DNA from: JACMLD01 sp038229695
Lineage (GTDB): Bacteria > Bacteroidota > Bacteroidia > Chitinophagales > Chitinophagaceae
Direction: 5' to 3'
Assembly: GCA_038229695.1 (NCBI GenBank)
Contig: JBBROE010000006.1
Location: forward strand, 1 to 64,000
DNA: 64,000 nt
The position numbers and the translations under genes were made by a program. Of the stretch, positions 9,324-18,437 are shown piece by piece. The notes under the pieces were generated by a model, which was not told the DNA's origin, searched no databases, and saw nothing but the letters and a program-made list of their open reading frames with translations. Numbering within the stretch: the stretch's first letter is position 1; every line of letters starts with the position of its first letter.

Positions 9324-9347
9324 TCGCTAACGGAAAGGTAAATTTAA

Positions 9348-10184
9348 TTATTTCTTGCCGGCATACAGGGCGGCCATATCAGCTGCGGACAGTGCCGTTC
9401 CATAAAGGCGTACCTGGTCCATCATCCCGGGGAAGCCAGCCATCCAGGTGTTGTTGGAATATTTATCGACCACACCTGCCGCTTCCTGGAAGCCGCCGAG
9501 TACCACCTGTGAAGAATTTTCAAACGCGATGTTCTGGCCCGTCTTCTGGTCGAATTGTACCCCATCCCGGTACACGGTGCCGGTCTGCGTGGGCTTGTCG
9601 TATGTAAAACCGACCTGGTGCCATTGGCCATCGTACATATGCGGCCAGGCACGGCTGAAGTTATAGTTGGCAAAATTCCAGTCGTCACCATTGCCCGGGG
9701 CATTGAAATGTATTTTCAGGTCCATGGAATCAGAAGGACTTTTCGCGTTGTTATCCGCGTAAAAAGTGGCATTGCCCCAGAAGTTTTTGGAGTTGGCAAA
9801 GGCCAGAACGCCTACTGCATGGTTATTGTCTTTTTGGGCCATGGTAATTTTAATCCAGAATGAAATGGTGAAGCTGGTAGCGCTGCCAAAGTCGTTGGCA
9901 GAAGGAAACGCCACGTACCCATTTTTGGAGCCATCAAACTGAACCGCTTTTCCCTGCACGCCGCCGTCTGCATAGGAGACATTATTGTCGACCCCAAAGT
10001 TAGCGCGGATACTGTCCACTGCTTTTCCATCGAGCGCAGCGTAAAATTTCAATGGTCCGCCTGGCGGATTCGTGTCTTTAGGATAGTCGCCCAGCGTGGG
10101 GTGGTTTACTTTCTGGCAGGCATTCAGTGCCAGCGCCACCAGGAAAAGGCCCACTGCACGGCTTGTCATTTTACTTGTTTGCAT
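9348..10184 (-). CDS. LamG/concanavalin-like lipoprotein
   Basis: A 278-residue lipoprotein (VALALNACQK, Cys23) whose main body is a LamG/Laminin_G_3 jelly roll from about residue 45 to the end. Typical landmarks are VQFDGSKNGYVAF, the strand SFTISFWIKI, the QWHQVGFTYD motif and VYRDGVQFDQ. These domains bind carbohydrate or protein. Placed straight after SusD, it fits a surface glycan-binding protein (SusE/F-like position) that holds the polymer near the SusCD importer. A second ATG five codons downstream (MTSRAV) could also start it. A strong terminator follows at 9297-9323. Confidence 0.85.
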   Translation of the reverse strand: MQTSKMTSRAVGLFLVALALNACQKVNHPTLGDYPKDTNPPGGPLKFYAALDGKAVDSIRANFGVDNNVSYADGGVQGKAVQFDGSKNGYVAFPSANDFGSATSFTISFWIKITMAQKDNNHAVGVLAFANSKNFWGNATFYADNNAKSPSDSMDLKIHFNAPGNGDDWNFANYNFSRAWPHMYDGQWHQVGFTYDKPTQTGTVYRDGVQFDQKTGQNIAFENSSQVVLGGFQEAAGVVDKYSNNTWMAGFPGMMDQVRLYGTALSAADMAALYAGKK

Positions 10185-10221
10185 AATTTTTTCTTTAGGT
10201 TTTAATCACTTTAATGCTCGA

Positions 10222-11793
10222 CTACCATTCGGGATTTTGTTTAAGCACCCCGCCACTCAGGTCGATTGCTTTCTGTGGGATGGGATAGAAACGGGCTTTG
10301 TTGGTATAGCCCAGCGGTCCGAGGACCGAAACGGCGTCGCCCCATCTTACGAGGTCAAAAAACCGCACGCCTTCCATAGCAAATTCCCAATGGCGTTCAT
10401 TCTTAATCGCCGTACGCATGGCCGCCTGGGTAGTATACGGGATATACGGTAATATGGTTCTGGTTTGGGCCAGCCCGCCACTGGCTCTTTTCCGGATCAA
10501 TTCCAGGTTGGCCGCTGCGGTGGCGCCATCGCCCATTTCATTGGACGCTTCCGCCAGCATCAAAATAATATCTGCATATCGCAGGATGCGGTGGTTGATC
10601 CATCTGGCAGCGCCGCTGTTGTTGATATAGCCGGTGAAGGAGCGCATCGCGGGGTCGTTGCCGATATACAATTTCTTGTTCCAGTATTTCCGATCGAGTG
10701 TTCCGAAGGCCGGTAACACGGCGCCGTATCCACCGGTCGCTGCGCCACCATCGTCCTGGCCGGAATATAAAATAGTGGAAGCCTTCCGGGGGTCGGTATT
10801 ATCCCAGGCGTCGACCAGCTGCTGGGTGGGTGTATTCCAACCCCAGCCGAGGTTCCAGACGTTGCTGGCACCGCCCTGGCGCACCTGCTGGCTCGTTCCG
10901 AAATCGGATCCAAATTCAACCGCCCCATTATTCGCTGCGTTGGCTCCGTCATACGCCTGCATTTCAAAAATTGACTCCGCACTATTTTTTCCCGCACCAT
11001 TGAGGCCATCTTTCCATACATCCACGAATTTCGGCAGGAGTGAATACTTACCCGAAGCAATAACCTGGTTACAAAGCCCCACCACTCTCGACCAGTTCTG
11101 CCGGAAAAGATAAGTCTGGGCCCAGAGCGTATTAGCTGCACCACTGGTTAATCTTCCCGTGTAGCCGTTCCCGTAAGAAGAGGCATTAACCGGCAGGTTG
11201 GCAGCGGCAATAGTAAGGTCCGCGTCGATTTGCGCATAGACATCAGCCGCCGGGGATTTGGCTTTGATGCCATCAGCCGGCTTGAGAATTTTCTGAATTA
11301 ACAGGGGTACATCGCCATAGGTGCGCACCAGGTTAAAATAAGCGTAGGCACGGAAGAAATGGGCTTCGCCTACGTTCCGGAGAGAGGCCGCATCAGACAC
11401 TTTTAATGAATCGGCGTCGTAGAGCTCATTATTCGCCAGGTTGATCATGGTATAATGATCATTCCAGTACGTGTTCGGCGCCCAGTCGTCCTTTGAATAA
11501 TTGTACGTATCGAACTCTGCCACCACCTCATTGCCATCAGAAGCACTGCTGCCTTTTTCGGCATCATCGTCCCGGATGCTGTGAAAGTCTATCCACGGCA
11601 GGAGAGAAAACCCCGCATAGGTGCGGAGGGTAACATAAAGGTTTAAACTCTGCGCCTCCACCTTACCCTGGTTGAGATCTTCCAGCGTTGCCGTTAGCGG
11701 CTTGCGGTCCAGGAATTTTTTACAACCGATAAAGCTGAGGACGACCGGCAGCGTGATGAGCAGTCCCCAAAATAAATGCTTGTATTTTTTCAT
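10222..11793 (-). CDS. SusD/RagB-family nutrient-binding lipoprotein
   Basis: A 523-residue SusD-like lipoprotein (lipobox around Cys24, FIGCKKFLDRKPL). The N-terminal SusD-like region contains TPR helices (GEAHFFRAYAYFNLVRTYGDVPL near 140), and the C-terminal RagB/SusD region ends with the family features RHWEFAMEGVRFFDLVRWGD and FYPIPQKAIDLSGG. SusD forms the lid over the SusC barrel and captures oligosaccharides. It starts 19 bases after the SusC stop and belongs to the same operon. Its substrate is not readable from sequence; the GH144 neighbours suggest a beta-glucan. Confidence 0.95.
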   Translation of the reverse strand: MKKYKHLFWGLLITLPVVLSFIGCKKFLDRKPLTATLEDLNQGKVEAQSLNLYVTLRTYAGFSLLPWIDFHSIRDDDAEKGSSASDGNEVVAEFDTYNYSKDDWAPNTYWNDHYTMINLANNELYDADSLKVSDAASLRNVGEAHFFRAYAYFNLVRTYGDVPLLIQKILKPADGIKAKSPAADVYAQIDADLTIAAANLPVNASSYGNGYTGRLTSGAANTLWAQTYLFRQNWSRVVGLCNQVIASGKYSLLPKFVDVWKDGLNGAGKNSAESIFEMQAYDGANAANNGAVEFGSDFGTSQQVRQGGASNVWNLGWGWNTPTQQLVDAWDNTDPRKASTILYSGQDDGGAATGGYGAVLPAFGTLDRKYWNKKLYIGNDPAMRSFTGYINNSGAARWINHRILRYADIILMLAEASNEMGDGATAAANLELIRKRASGGLAQTRTILPYIPYTTQAAMRTAIKNERHWEFAMEGVRFFDLVRWGDAVSVLGPLGYTNKARFYPIPQKAIDLSGGVLKQNPEW

Positions 11794-11812
11794 ATCCTAA
11801 AGATTAAAAATT

Positions 11813-14800
11813 TTAAAATGTTATGTTCAGTCCGCCGGTCAAAACAAGCGGAATCGCGTTGCCTGCGTTATCATATCCAAATGCTGTAGCGTCTCCGCCA
11901 AATTCCGGGGAATAACCGGAATTGTGTTTCCAGGTTTTCAGATTCTGGACGTTTACGTAAAGCCGCAGGTTTTTAATTTTTGCGCCCGAGATCAGCCGTT
12001 GGCCAAAGTTGTAGCCCAGCTGCACATTCCGGATTCGTACATAACTGCCGTCTTCTATACTATACGTTGAACCGAGGAAATTGATGCGGTCTGCCTGGTT
12101 GATGATGGGAACCCAGTTAGAGGTGCCTGGTCCGTGCCAGCGGTTGATCTTATCCGCTGCATAATTGGTACGCTGGAAAGGGGACTCCAGGGCACCCCAG
12201 TTGCGGAATACCTGGTTGCCGTACACGCCGCCGATATCAATGCTCAGGTTAAAACCTTTGTAGTTGGCCGATACGCTTCCGCCATAGCTAAACTTCGGTG
12301 TTGGGTTACCAATTTTCGTACGGTCATTGGCGTCGATGATACCATCGCCGTTGATATCCTTGTATTTGATGTCACCGGGACCGTAAGCGCCAAGGGAAGA
12401 CTGAACAGGAGATTTCAGCACATCAGCATAAGACTGGAAGATGCCGGCCTCTACAAATCCGTAAAAATAACCGATGGGATAACCCGCCTGCGTGCGGCTT
12501 TCTGCGGCGCCATTGTTCTGGAAATTACGGGACAATACGCCGGTGGGCAGGTCACTGCTGAGGCTAAGCACTTTGTTGTTCAGGAAGGTGATGTTACCCC
12601 CGAAATCCAGCGAGAAGTCTTTGGTGACAGCCTGGTTCCAGGATGCCGTAAATTCTTCACCCCAGTTGCGGATGCTGCCGCCATTGATTAGCTCATCTTT
12701 CAGGCCGATAGACGCACGGCTTACATAAGTGAGCAGGTTATTGGTGGTCTTGTTGAAGTAATTGGCTTCAAAATGAAGGCGGCGGCTGAATGCACTCAGC
12801 TCAACACCCACTTCGCGGGCCGATACCGTTTCCCATTTCAGGTTGGGGTTTTCGATGTATTGCTGGGAAGCTGCGTTGTGCACATCAGTTCCAAAAACGG
12901 CTACCGCACCATTGCCGGTATTCAGCAGGGGGTAGGCTGGGTAATTGATGGGTGTTCCGTCCAGCTGAGAGGCAGTCTGGTTGCCGAGCACACCTATTGA
13001 TCCTTTTAGTTTAAGGAAATCGAAGAGGTGCTGGTTGTCCATGAAGCTTTCACGGGTCAGTTCCCAGGCGCCACCAATGGCCCAGAACTGCTGGTGCTGG
13101 TTACCCAGTGGCAGGCGGGAGGAGGCGTCATCACGATAAGAACCGTTGAGGTAATATTTATTTTTATAATTGTACAGCACGCGACCGAGGTAAGAGACGG
13201 TTGAGTACTCGCTCTGGCTGGAACTGGCTGAGGCGGTTGACAAATCAGAGAATCCGTTGTTGATGTACCAGAAACGGCTGTCGTTCGGAATGGGTTGCCC
13301 GGTAGTGCCAGGGCGGGAAGTAGCGCCCCGGTTGAAGTTGCCAAAATAGTAAGTGGTAAAACCTGCGGTCGCGGTGAAATGATGATCCCCGAAATTTTTC
13401 TTGTAGTTCAGGATGTAGTCCTGTTGAAATTTCCGGTATGAATCATCTTCCTCGCCCACTTTGGTGGACTGGCTGGCCAGGTAGGTGGTGTTGTCTACCG
13501 GGTTATAGGCATAATACAGCGGGGTATAGCTGCGGCCGTTTACCGTACTCATATCTGCATACCAGGTTGACCTGAAATTAAAATTTTTAAGGAAATCCAC
13601 TTCAGCGTAAACGCTTCCCACGGTGCGATTTTCAAAGTTCTTTGTTTTGTTATATTCATTTTCCAGTTGCACCAGCGGGTTAACCACACCAGAGTTCTGC
13701 AGATCTACGTTTAAGCCGGAATAAAGGTTCTGGCTGATGGTATCAGAGCCGTAGGGATTCTTCACCCGGAAAGGCTTTGTACCGGCAGAAATCATGGGAA
13801 CCACCTTGCGGGCGGCGTCCAGTACGCCACCTGCATCATAGGGGGCTTTGGTGCGGCTTGCGTTGAGATTAACCCCGATTTTGAAAGCTTTGCTAACCTT
13901 GAACTCATCGCTCAGGGAAAGCAGGAGCTTATCCTGTTCCTGGTGGCGGATAATACCCTGGTCCGTAATATAGCCGACGCTGAAATTGAACTTGTTTTTC
14001 TCAGTGCTTCCCGAGATATTCAGCGAGTTGTTGCTGTAAAGCCCGGTGCGGGTAACGGCATCGATCCAATCCGTATTGGCGTTGAGGCCGGTATAATCAT
14101 ACGGCGCAGTAATGCCGCCGTTTGCCCTTTCTTCCGCAAATAATGTTTTGAACTGGTCAGCGTTCGCCAGTTTGATTTTGTCCACCAGCTTTTTCATCCC
14201 GAAGGTGGTGCTGAAATTGATAATGGTTTGTCCGATCCTTGCTTTCTTGGTGGTGATGGCGATAACGCCGGTGGCCCCTTTAACCCCGAATATGGCGAGG
14301 GAGGAAGGATCTTTGAGAATTTCAATAGACTCGATATCGTTGGGATTGAGGTAATCGATGTTGTCATTGAAAATGCCATCGACAACATACAGCGGGTGTA
14401 CATTACCGATACTTACTGTACCGCGGATGCGGATATCCGGCGCCTGGCCGGGTGTACCATTATTGACTACCGAAAGGCCGGCCACTTTGCTCTGCAGCGA
14501 GGCAATGGGGTTGGGGTTCGGCTTATCGGCCACTTCCTTACCCAGCACTTTGGTGATGGAGCCAGTCAGGTCGCGCTTATTGGCAGTACCGTATCCGATG
14601 ACAACCACTTCATCCATTTTTGCATTGGACGCGGTGAGGCTGATGTTGATGCTGGTGCGGCCCCTTACGGCCACTTCCTGGTCGGCATATCCCACGTAGG
14701 AAATAACCAGTACAGCATTATCGGGTACCGTGATAGAAAAATTTCCCGAGGCATCCGTCTGGGTACCGAGGGTGCTGCCCTTCACCTTAATCGAAACACC

Positions 14801-15232
14801 CGCCAGCGATTCACCGGTGGAGGCTGTGATTTTGCCCGTAACTTTTGTTTCTGTCACTTCGGTGTTGGCAGCCGTTATGACTACCAGGTTGTTGTCAAGG
14901 ATTTTGTAAGCCCGTGCACGGTTATTCAGCAGTTGATCGAGCACTGTGGTAACGGGTTCGTCGCTCGCATCGAGGCTGATTTTCTCACCCCCTGACTTTA
15001 CCGTCTCGTCATTGTACAAGAAACGGAAACTGCTTTTCTTTTCAATGAGCGTCAGCGCCTTTTTCAGGTCAGTGTCCTGGAATTTGATGCTGATGCGGTT
15101 CTGGGCGTTGGCTTTAGCTGAAACCTGGAAGCAGGTGATCAGTAGTAAAGCAGTGGTTAGTTTCATAACTAGAAGCGTCTTTAAAAAGTTGTGCCTGCCG
15201 GACCGCGGAGGCATCCCATGTTGATGTTCCAT
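11813..15232 (-). CDS. SusC/RagA TonB-linked outer-membrane transporter with STN domain
   Basis: A 1139-residue TonB-dependent transporter. In order, it has a long N-terminal leader with a signal peptide near 25-45 (start possible at residue 1, 7 or 22) and an STN (secretin/TonB short N-terminal) domain at about 46-118. A carboxypeptidase-like beta-sandwich at about 130-200 follows (VTGKITASTGESLAGVSIKV). Then come the TonB-box/plug with DEVVVIGYG and the SusC motif near LYVVDGIFND, and a 22-strand barrel to the C-terminus. It imports oligosaccharides with SusD. The STN domain is the part that signals to FecR, and fecR plus a sigma gene lie directly upstream, so this transporter probably controls its own transcription by trans-envelope signalling. 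Confidence 0.95.
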   Translation of the reverse strand: MEHQHGMPPRSGRHNFLKTLLVMKLTTALLLITCFQVSAKANAQNRISIKFQDTDLKKALTLIEKKSSFRFLYNDETVKSGGEKISLDASDEPVTTVLDQLLNNRARAYKILDNNLVVITAANTEVTETKVTGKITASTGESLAGVSIKVKGSTLGTQTDASGNFSITVPDNAVLVISYVGYADQEVAVRGRTSINISLTASNAKMDEVVVIGYGTANKRDLTGSITKVLGKEVADKPNPNPIASLQSKVAGLSVVNNGTPGQAPDIRIRGTVSIGNVHPLYVVDGIFNDNIDYLNPNDIESIEILKDPSSLAIFGVKGATGVIAITTKKARIGQTIINFSTTFGMKKLVDKIKLANADQFKTLFAEERANGGITAPYDYTGLNANTDWIDAVTRTGLYSNNSLNISGSTEKNKFNFSVGYITDQGIIRHQEQDKLLLSLSDEFKVSKAFKIGVNLNASRTKAPYDAGGVLDAARKVVPMISAGTKPFRVKNPYGSDTISQNLYSGLNVDLQNSGVVNPLVQLENEYNKTKNFENRTVGSVYAEVDFLKNFNFRSTWYADMSTVNGRSYTPLYYAYNPVDNTTYLASQSTKVGEEDDSYRKFQQDYILNYKKNFGDHHFTATAGFTTYYFGNFNRGATSRPGTTGQPIPNDSRFWYINNGFSDLSTASASSSQSEYSTVSYLGRVLYNYKNKYYLNGSYRDDASSRLPLGNQHQQFWAIGGAWELTRESFMDNQHLFDFLKLKGSIGVLGNQTASQLDGTPINYPAYPLLNTGNGAVAVFGTDVHNAASQQYIENPNLKWETVSAREVGVELSAFSRRLHFEANYFNKTTNNLLTYVSRASIGLKDELINGGSIRNWGEEFTASWNQAVTKDFSLDFGGNITFLNNKVLSLSSDLPTGVLSRNFQNNGAAESRTQAGYPIGYFYGFVEAGIFQSYADVLKSPVQSSLGAYGPGDIKYKDINGDGIIDANDRTKIGNPTPKFSYGGSVSANYKGFNLSIDIGGVYGNQVFRNWGALESPFQRTNYAADKINRWHGPGTSNWVPIINQADRINFLGSTYSIEDGSYVRIRNVQLGYNFGQRLISGAKIKNLRLYVNVQNLKTWKHNSGYSPEFGGDATAFGYDNAGNAIPLVLTGGLNITF

Positions 15233-15354
15233 ACAAGAAATTAATTGGTGATTGATGTAAGCCCTTTTGGCTTTGATCTTATGTTCGGGACTAAAAGCCG
15301 GTTTATGTTGGTTCGTCTTTTTTCATGATCGGCAGGGTTTAATTGTGTTTGAGG

Positions 15355-16467
15355 TTATTTTGTTGAAATGCTGATGTCATTATTATTGATCGTGTAAGAA
15401 AATGGCGCAATCAGCTGGAGTGCTTTTAGTGCCTGGCGAATGTTTTCATGTTCAAAGGTGCCGGTAAGTCTCTTTTTCCGGATGGCTTCGTCGGTAAAAG
15501 AGATACTGTAGCCATACCAGCGTTCCATTTGCCGGCCCAGTTCTTCGAACGTCTCGCTGCGAAATATAAGTTTGTTCTCCATCCAGGATGTTTCCACCAC
15601 GGTGCTGTCAGCAGGCGTATAGGTAAGATGACTCACCAGGGCAACCGGGATCCCGGGATGCTCAGCTACAGGGTTCGGTCGCCGCGCAGCCTGCACAATA
15701 GCCGGACCGGCTACGGGGGCAGGATCTTCATTGCTGCTGATCAGTTTCTCGCTTGGGTGGAGTATAATTTTTTGATCCGGCCGGTTTTTGAAGCTCACTT
15801 CGATCCTGCCCCGGATAAGACTGGTTTCAGTCTTTTTATCGGTGGGAAATGCTTTCACATTGAAGGCTGTGCCTGTTACTTTAATGTTGAGGTTGGCGGT
15901 ATGAATGATAAAAGGAAGGCTGGCATTTTTAAGGACGTCGAAATAAGCTTCGCCTGACAGGGTAATTTCACGGGAGCCGGTGCCGTAACTCTTGTCGTAC
16001 GTTATTTTGCTACCTGAATTCAGCCAAACCTGGGTGCCATCAGGCAGCACCACCTTGGTTCTGGAGCCGTAACGGGTGGATACTTCGCTTTTATCCAGTT
16101 TAGTCATCGCTGGTTTTTCCTTAGAAACGGTAACGGCCAACAGAGAATACAGCAGGAAACCCAGGAAGAGGACAACCAATGCTACCCGGAGGTAACGACG
16201 TGGTAAAGGCTGGCGTATTATGGGGCCGGCCGGGGGTAATCCTTCCAGGTCAACGCCGAGTTGACGGAGCCGTGCGGTATGGTTGGCAAAGGCGAGCTGG
16301 CTGTCTTCTTTTTGCGGAACGGGCTGGTGCCACAAATCAGCGACGGCCTGGATGGGATAGTGAAGATCCGGGTTTATTTTAAGCAGTTCTTCCAGGTGGT
16401 CCAGTTCTTGGGAGCTGGCTTCACCGGATAGTTTTTTAGCTAATAAGTCCCAGATATTTGGCTGCAT
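15355..16467 (-). CDS. FecR-family anti-sigma factor
   Basis: A 370-residue inner-membrane anti-sigma factor. The cytoplasmic N-terminal part (1-90) includes the motif WDLLAKKLSGEASSQELDHL, and a single membrane helix runs from about 93 to 113 (VALVVLFLGFLLYSLLAVTV). The periplasmic FecR domain carries RTKVVLPDGTQVWLNSGSKI and LSGEAYFDV. A C-terminal DUF4974-type domain (TFEELGRQMERWYGYSI... LTGTFEHENI) follows, which resembles the STN fold. It should bind the ECF sigma factor encoded 82 bases upstream and release it when the SusC STN domain reports substrate. Confidence 0.95.
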   Translation of the reverse strand: MQPNIWDLLAKKLSGEASSQELDHLEELLKINPDLHYPIQAVADLWHQPVPQKEDSQLAFANHTARLRQLGVDLEGLPPAGPIIRQPLPRRYLRVALVVLFLGFLLYSLLAVTVSKEKPAMTKLDKSEVSTRYGSRTKVVLPDGTQVWLNSGSKITYDKSYGTGSREITLSGEAYFDVLKNASLPFIIHTANLNIKVTGTAFNVKAFPTDKKTETSLIRGRIEVSFKNRPDQKIILHPSEKLISSNEDPAPVAGPAIVQAARRPNPVAEHPGIPVALVSHLTYTPADSTVVETSWMENKLIFRSETFEELGRQMERWYGYSISFTDEAIRKKRLTGTFEHENIRQALKALQLIAPFSYTINNNDISISTK

Positions 16468-16549
16468 GCAATCAGTTATGGAGGCGGTCGAAACGTTCGT
16501 CAGGCTAAAGACAAGAAAAAAGAGTGATACCCCTAAAGCGATGTTAAAT

Positions 16550-17143
16550 TTATTTTACCGGAGGGGATTGGGTAGTGAGGACTGACTTCCGGACGTCAAA
16601 TTGTATACTTAGCGCGATTTTTCGCAGCGCGATGGCCAGCTGGGCTTCCACGGTTTTTACAGAAAGATCCAGGATCTCTGCCACCTCCCGGTATTTCAGT
16701 TCATCCTCTTTAACCAGTTTAAAGATCAGGCGGCAGCGGGGCGGGAGGGATGCAATGGCGAGCTGGATGCGGGAGACCATCTCAGCAGTGACCATCAGTT
16801 GTTCGGGATCCACGTACATGCTTTTCAGCTCCGCTCCCTGCTGTTCCAGGTCAGCTGTCCGGTGCCTGCTGTCGCGGGTTAGGTAATTTAGCGCTGTATT
16901 TTTTACAGATATAAACAGGTACACTTTCAAATTTCCGATGCTGTCGACGCGTTTTCGCTTCTCCCAGATCTGGACGAAAACATCGGATACTACTTCTTCG
17001 GCCTGTTCCTTTGATTTAAGAAAGCTACGGGCAAACTGCAGCAGGGGGCTATAAAATGCGGTGAAGAGCTGCTTATAGGCAGCCTGGTCGTTGTTTCGGG
17101 CAATTCGTTCCTGCAGGTATCTGATGTTGGCGCCGGCAATCAT
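16550..17143 (-). CDS. ECF RNA polymerase sigma factor (sigma-70 family)
   Basis: A sigma factor of about 197 residues from the ATG at 17143. An ATG at 17215 would add a 24-residue tail lacking sigma features. Region 2 contains LLQFARSFLKSKEQAEEVVSDVFVQIWEKR and region 4 contains LPPRCRLIFKLVKEDELKYREVAEILDLSVKTVEAQL, a helix-turn-helix. This is the Bacteroidetes SusC-linked ECF type. It should direct polymerase to the SusC promoter when freed from the FecR protein encoded just downstream. Confidence 0.93.
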   Translation of the reverse strand: MIAGANIRYLQERIARNNDQAAYKQLFTAFYSPLLQFARSFLKSKEQAEEVVSDVFVQIWEKRKRVDSIGNLKVYLFISVKNTALNYLTRDSRHRTADLEQQGAELKSMYVDPEQLMVTAEMVSRIQLAIASLPPRCRLIFKLVKEDELKYREVAEILDLSVKTVEAQLAIALRKIALSIQFDVRKSVLTTQSPPVK

Positions 17144-17301
17144 TTCTTCACATGTTAGCCTGCACAAGGTAGCAGGTATTTTATATAAACAAGAAAAATG
17201 AGATTTATGCTGCATTACCGGTAAAAGAAAGGCTGAAGGGAGCCAGGAGCAGAAAAATCAAAACGGGCTGGTTTTCTTTCGGCAGTTGCATTGATTTTTT
17301 C

Positions 17302-17309
17302 TATTTTTG
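17302..17309 (+). promoter_or_regulatory. Candidate -7 box for the CAU tRNA
   Basis: TATTTTTG matches the Bacteroidetes -7 consensus TAnnTTTG and ends 21 bases before the tRNA. A clear -33 TTTG is not present at the ideal distance (TTTC lies at 17277-17280), so the call rests on the -7 element alone. Confidence 0.45.
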
Positions 17310-17330
17310 CATCGCTTTTTAACCGGAGCA

Positions 17331-17404
17331 GGACCCTTAGCTCAGTTGGTTAGAGCATCTGACTCATAATCAGAGGGTCGCTGGATCGTGCCCAGCAGGG
17401 TCCA
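17331..17404 (+). tRNA. tRNA with CAU anticodon (elongator Met, or Ile2)
   Basis: A 74-base cloverleaf. The acceptor stem is GGACCCT / AGGGTCC, there is a D-arm with GCTCAGTTGGTTAGAGC, and the anticodon stem TCTGA/TCAGA encloses loop CTCATAA (anticodon CAT). The T stem is GCTGG/CCAGC and the discriminator is A. The G1-C72 pair argues against initiator tRNA. The CCA end is not encoded. The T loop reads ATCGTGC rather than the usual TTCRANN. Telling Met from lysidine-modified Ile needs comparison with the other CAU tRNAs of the genome. Confidence 0.9.
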
Positions 17405-17410
17405 CTTCAG

Positions 17411-17446
17411 ACTAAGTCCCGTAATGTAGCGGGGCTTAGTTTTTTT
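17411..17446 (+). terminator. Intrinsic terminator of the CAU tRNA
   Basis: An 11-base stem ACTAAGTCCCG / CGGGGCTTAGT (one G-T pair) with an 8-base loop, followed by seven T residues, six bases after the tRNA. Confidence 0.85.
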
Positions 17447-17514
17447 ACAACATTTAACAATTAACCACGAGTGGTTACTCAATAGCAGGATACATTTGCT
17501 GCACACAACTTATT

Positions 17515-18258
17515 ATGAAACAAATTGCCTTAATTTTTACTGCTTTAGTGATGGTCGGTGCGCAGGCCGTTGCACAAACGCCCGCCAAAACCGATTCTTC
17601 CCATAAGAAAAAAGACTGGAGCAAGGTTAAGATTAATAACCGGGCAAACGACCACTTTATGCTGCAGCTGGGTTATGACGGCTGGGCACCGCTGCCAGAC
17701 ACTATCAGGACAAAAGGATTTTCTCATAGCATCAACGTGTATCTCATGCTGGATTTTCCGTTCAAAACGGATCCGCGGTTCAGTGTTGGGCTCGGTGCAG
17801 GCATCGGCAGCAGCAACATGAAATTTGACAACCAGGAACCGAATGTAATTGCCCTTAGCAATACGCTTCCTTTCAACCGGACGGACAGCTCCCGTTTTAA
17901 ATCATTTAAATTGGTAACCACCTACGTGGAAGCGCCGGTAGAATTGCGTTTTGTAGCAGACCCTGAGAATAGTGACCGCAGCTGGAAGGCTGCCGTGGGG
18001 TTAAAAGTGGGCGCTTTGCTGAATGTGCATACACGGGGCAAGACGCTGCTGAATGCAGCAGGGAATACCGTCAACAACTTTACCCAGAAGGAAAGTTCGA
18101 AGAATTTTTTCGGCGGTACAAGGCTGGTTGGTACGGCACGGGTAGGTTACGGGCATATCAGCCTTTTTGGCCAGTATTCGGTGACGAACCTGCTGAAAGA
18201 CGGCCGCGGACCGGCATTGCATCCGTATAGCATCGGCATTACCCTGAGCGGGTTATAA
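17515..18258 (+). CDS. Outer-membrane beta-barrel protein (porin-like, PorT family type)
   Basis: A 247-residue protein with a clear signal peptide (MKQIALIFTALVMVGAQAVAQ), a short charged segment and then alternating amphipathic strands ending in a C-terminal strand (HPYSIGITLSGL). This fits an eight-to-ten-stranded barrel of the OMP_b-brl type found widely in Bacteroidetes. No enzymatic motif is visible and the cargo is unknown. TACATTTG at 17491-17498 matches the -7 consensus, though it sits close to the ATG. A strong terminator follows at 18278-18323, so it is probably a single-gene unit. Confidence 0.75.
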   Translation: MKQIALIFTALVMVGAQAVAQTPAKTDSSHKKKDWSKVKINNRANDHFMLQLGYDGWAPLPDTIRTKGFSHSINVYLMLDFPFKTDPRFSVGLGAGIGSSNMKFDNQEPNVIALSNTLPFNRTDSSRFKSFKLVTTYVEAPVELRFVADPENSDRSWKAAVGLKVGALLNVHTRGKTLLNAAGNTVNNFTQKESSKNFFGGTRLVGTARVGYGHISLFGQYSVTNLLKDGRGPALHPYSIGITLSGL

Positions 18259-18277
18259 AAAGTATAGTCTCTTTAGT

Positions 18278-18323
18278 TGCTGCAGGCTGCGTTGAATGAC
18301 GCTCTTCCTGCAGCATTTTTTTT
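18278..18323 (+). terminator. Intrinsic terminator after the barrel gene
   Basis: A 9-base stem TGCTGCAGG (18278-18286) / CCTGCAGCA (18307-18315) encloses a smaller GCGT/ACGC stem and is followed by eight T residues at 18316-18323. Confidence 0.85.
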
Positions 18324-18437
18324 GGCGGCTGGGAGCTGGCGCAGGATGCAGGGTAACAGGATGGTACCCCGGGAGGCGCCGGTACAGATGCGCCACCGAG
18401 AAGCCTTACCTTTACCATCCCTAAAAAGATAAGTATA

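Noticed and set aside
14228..14995. Plus-strand 255-codon frame inside susC
   Set aside because: It is antisense to the conserved SusC plug and STN regions and has no protein-family features.
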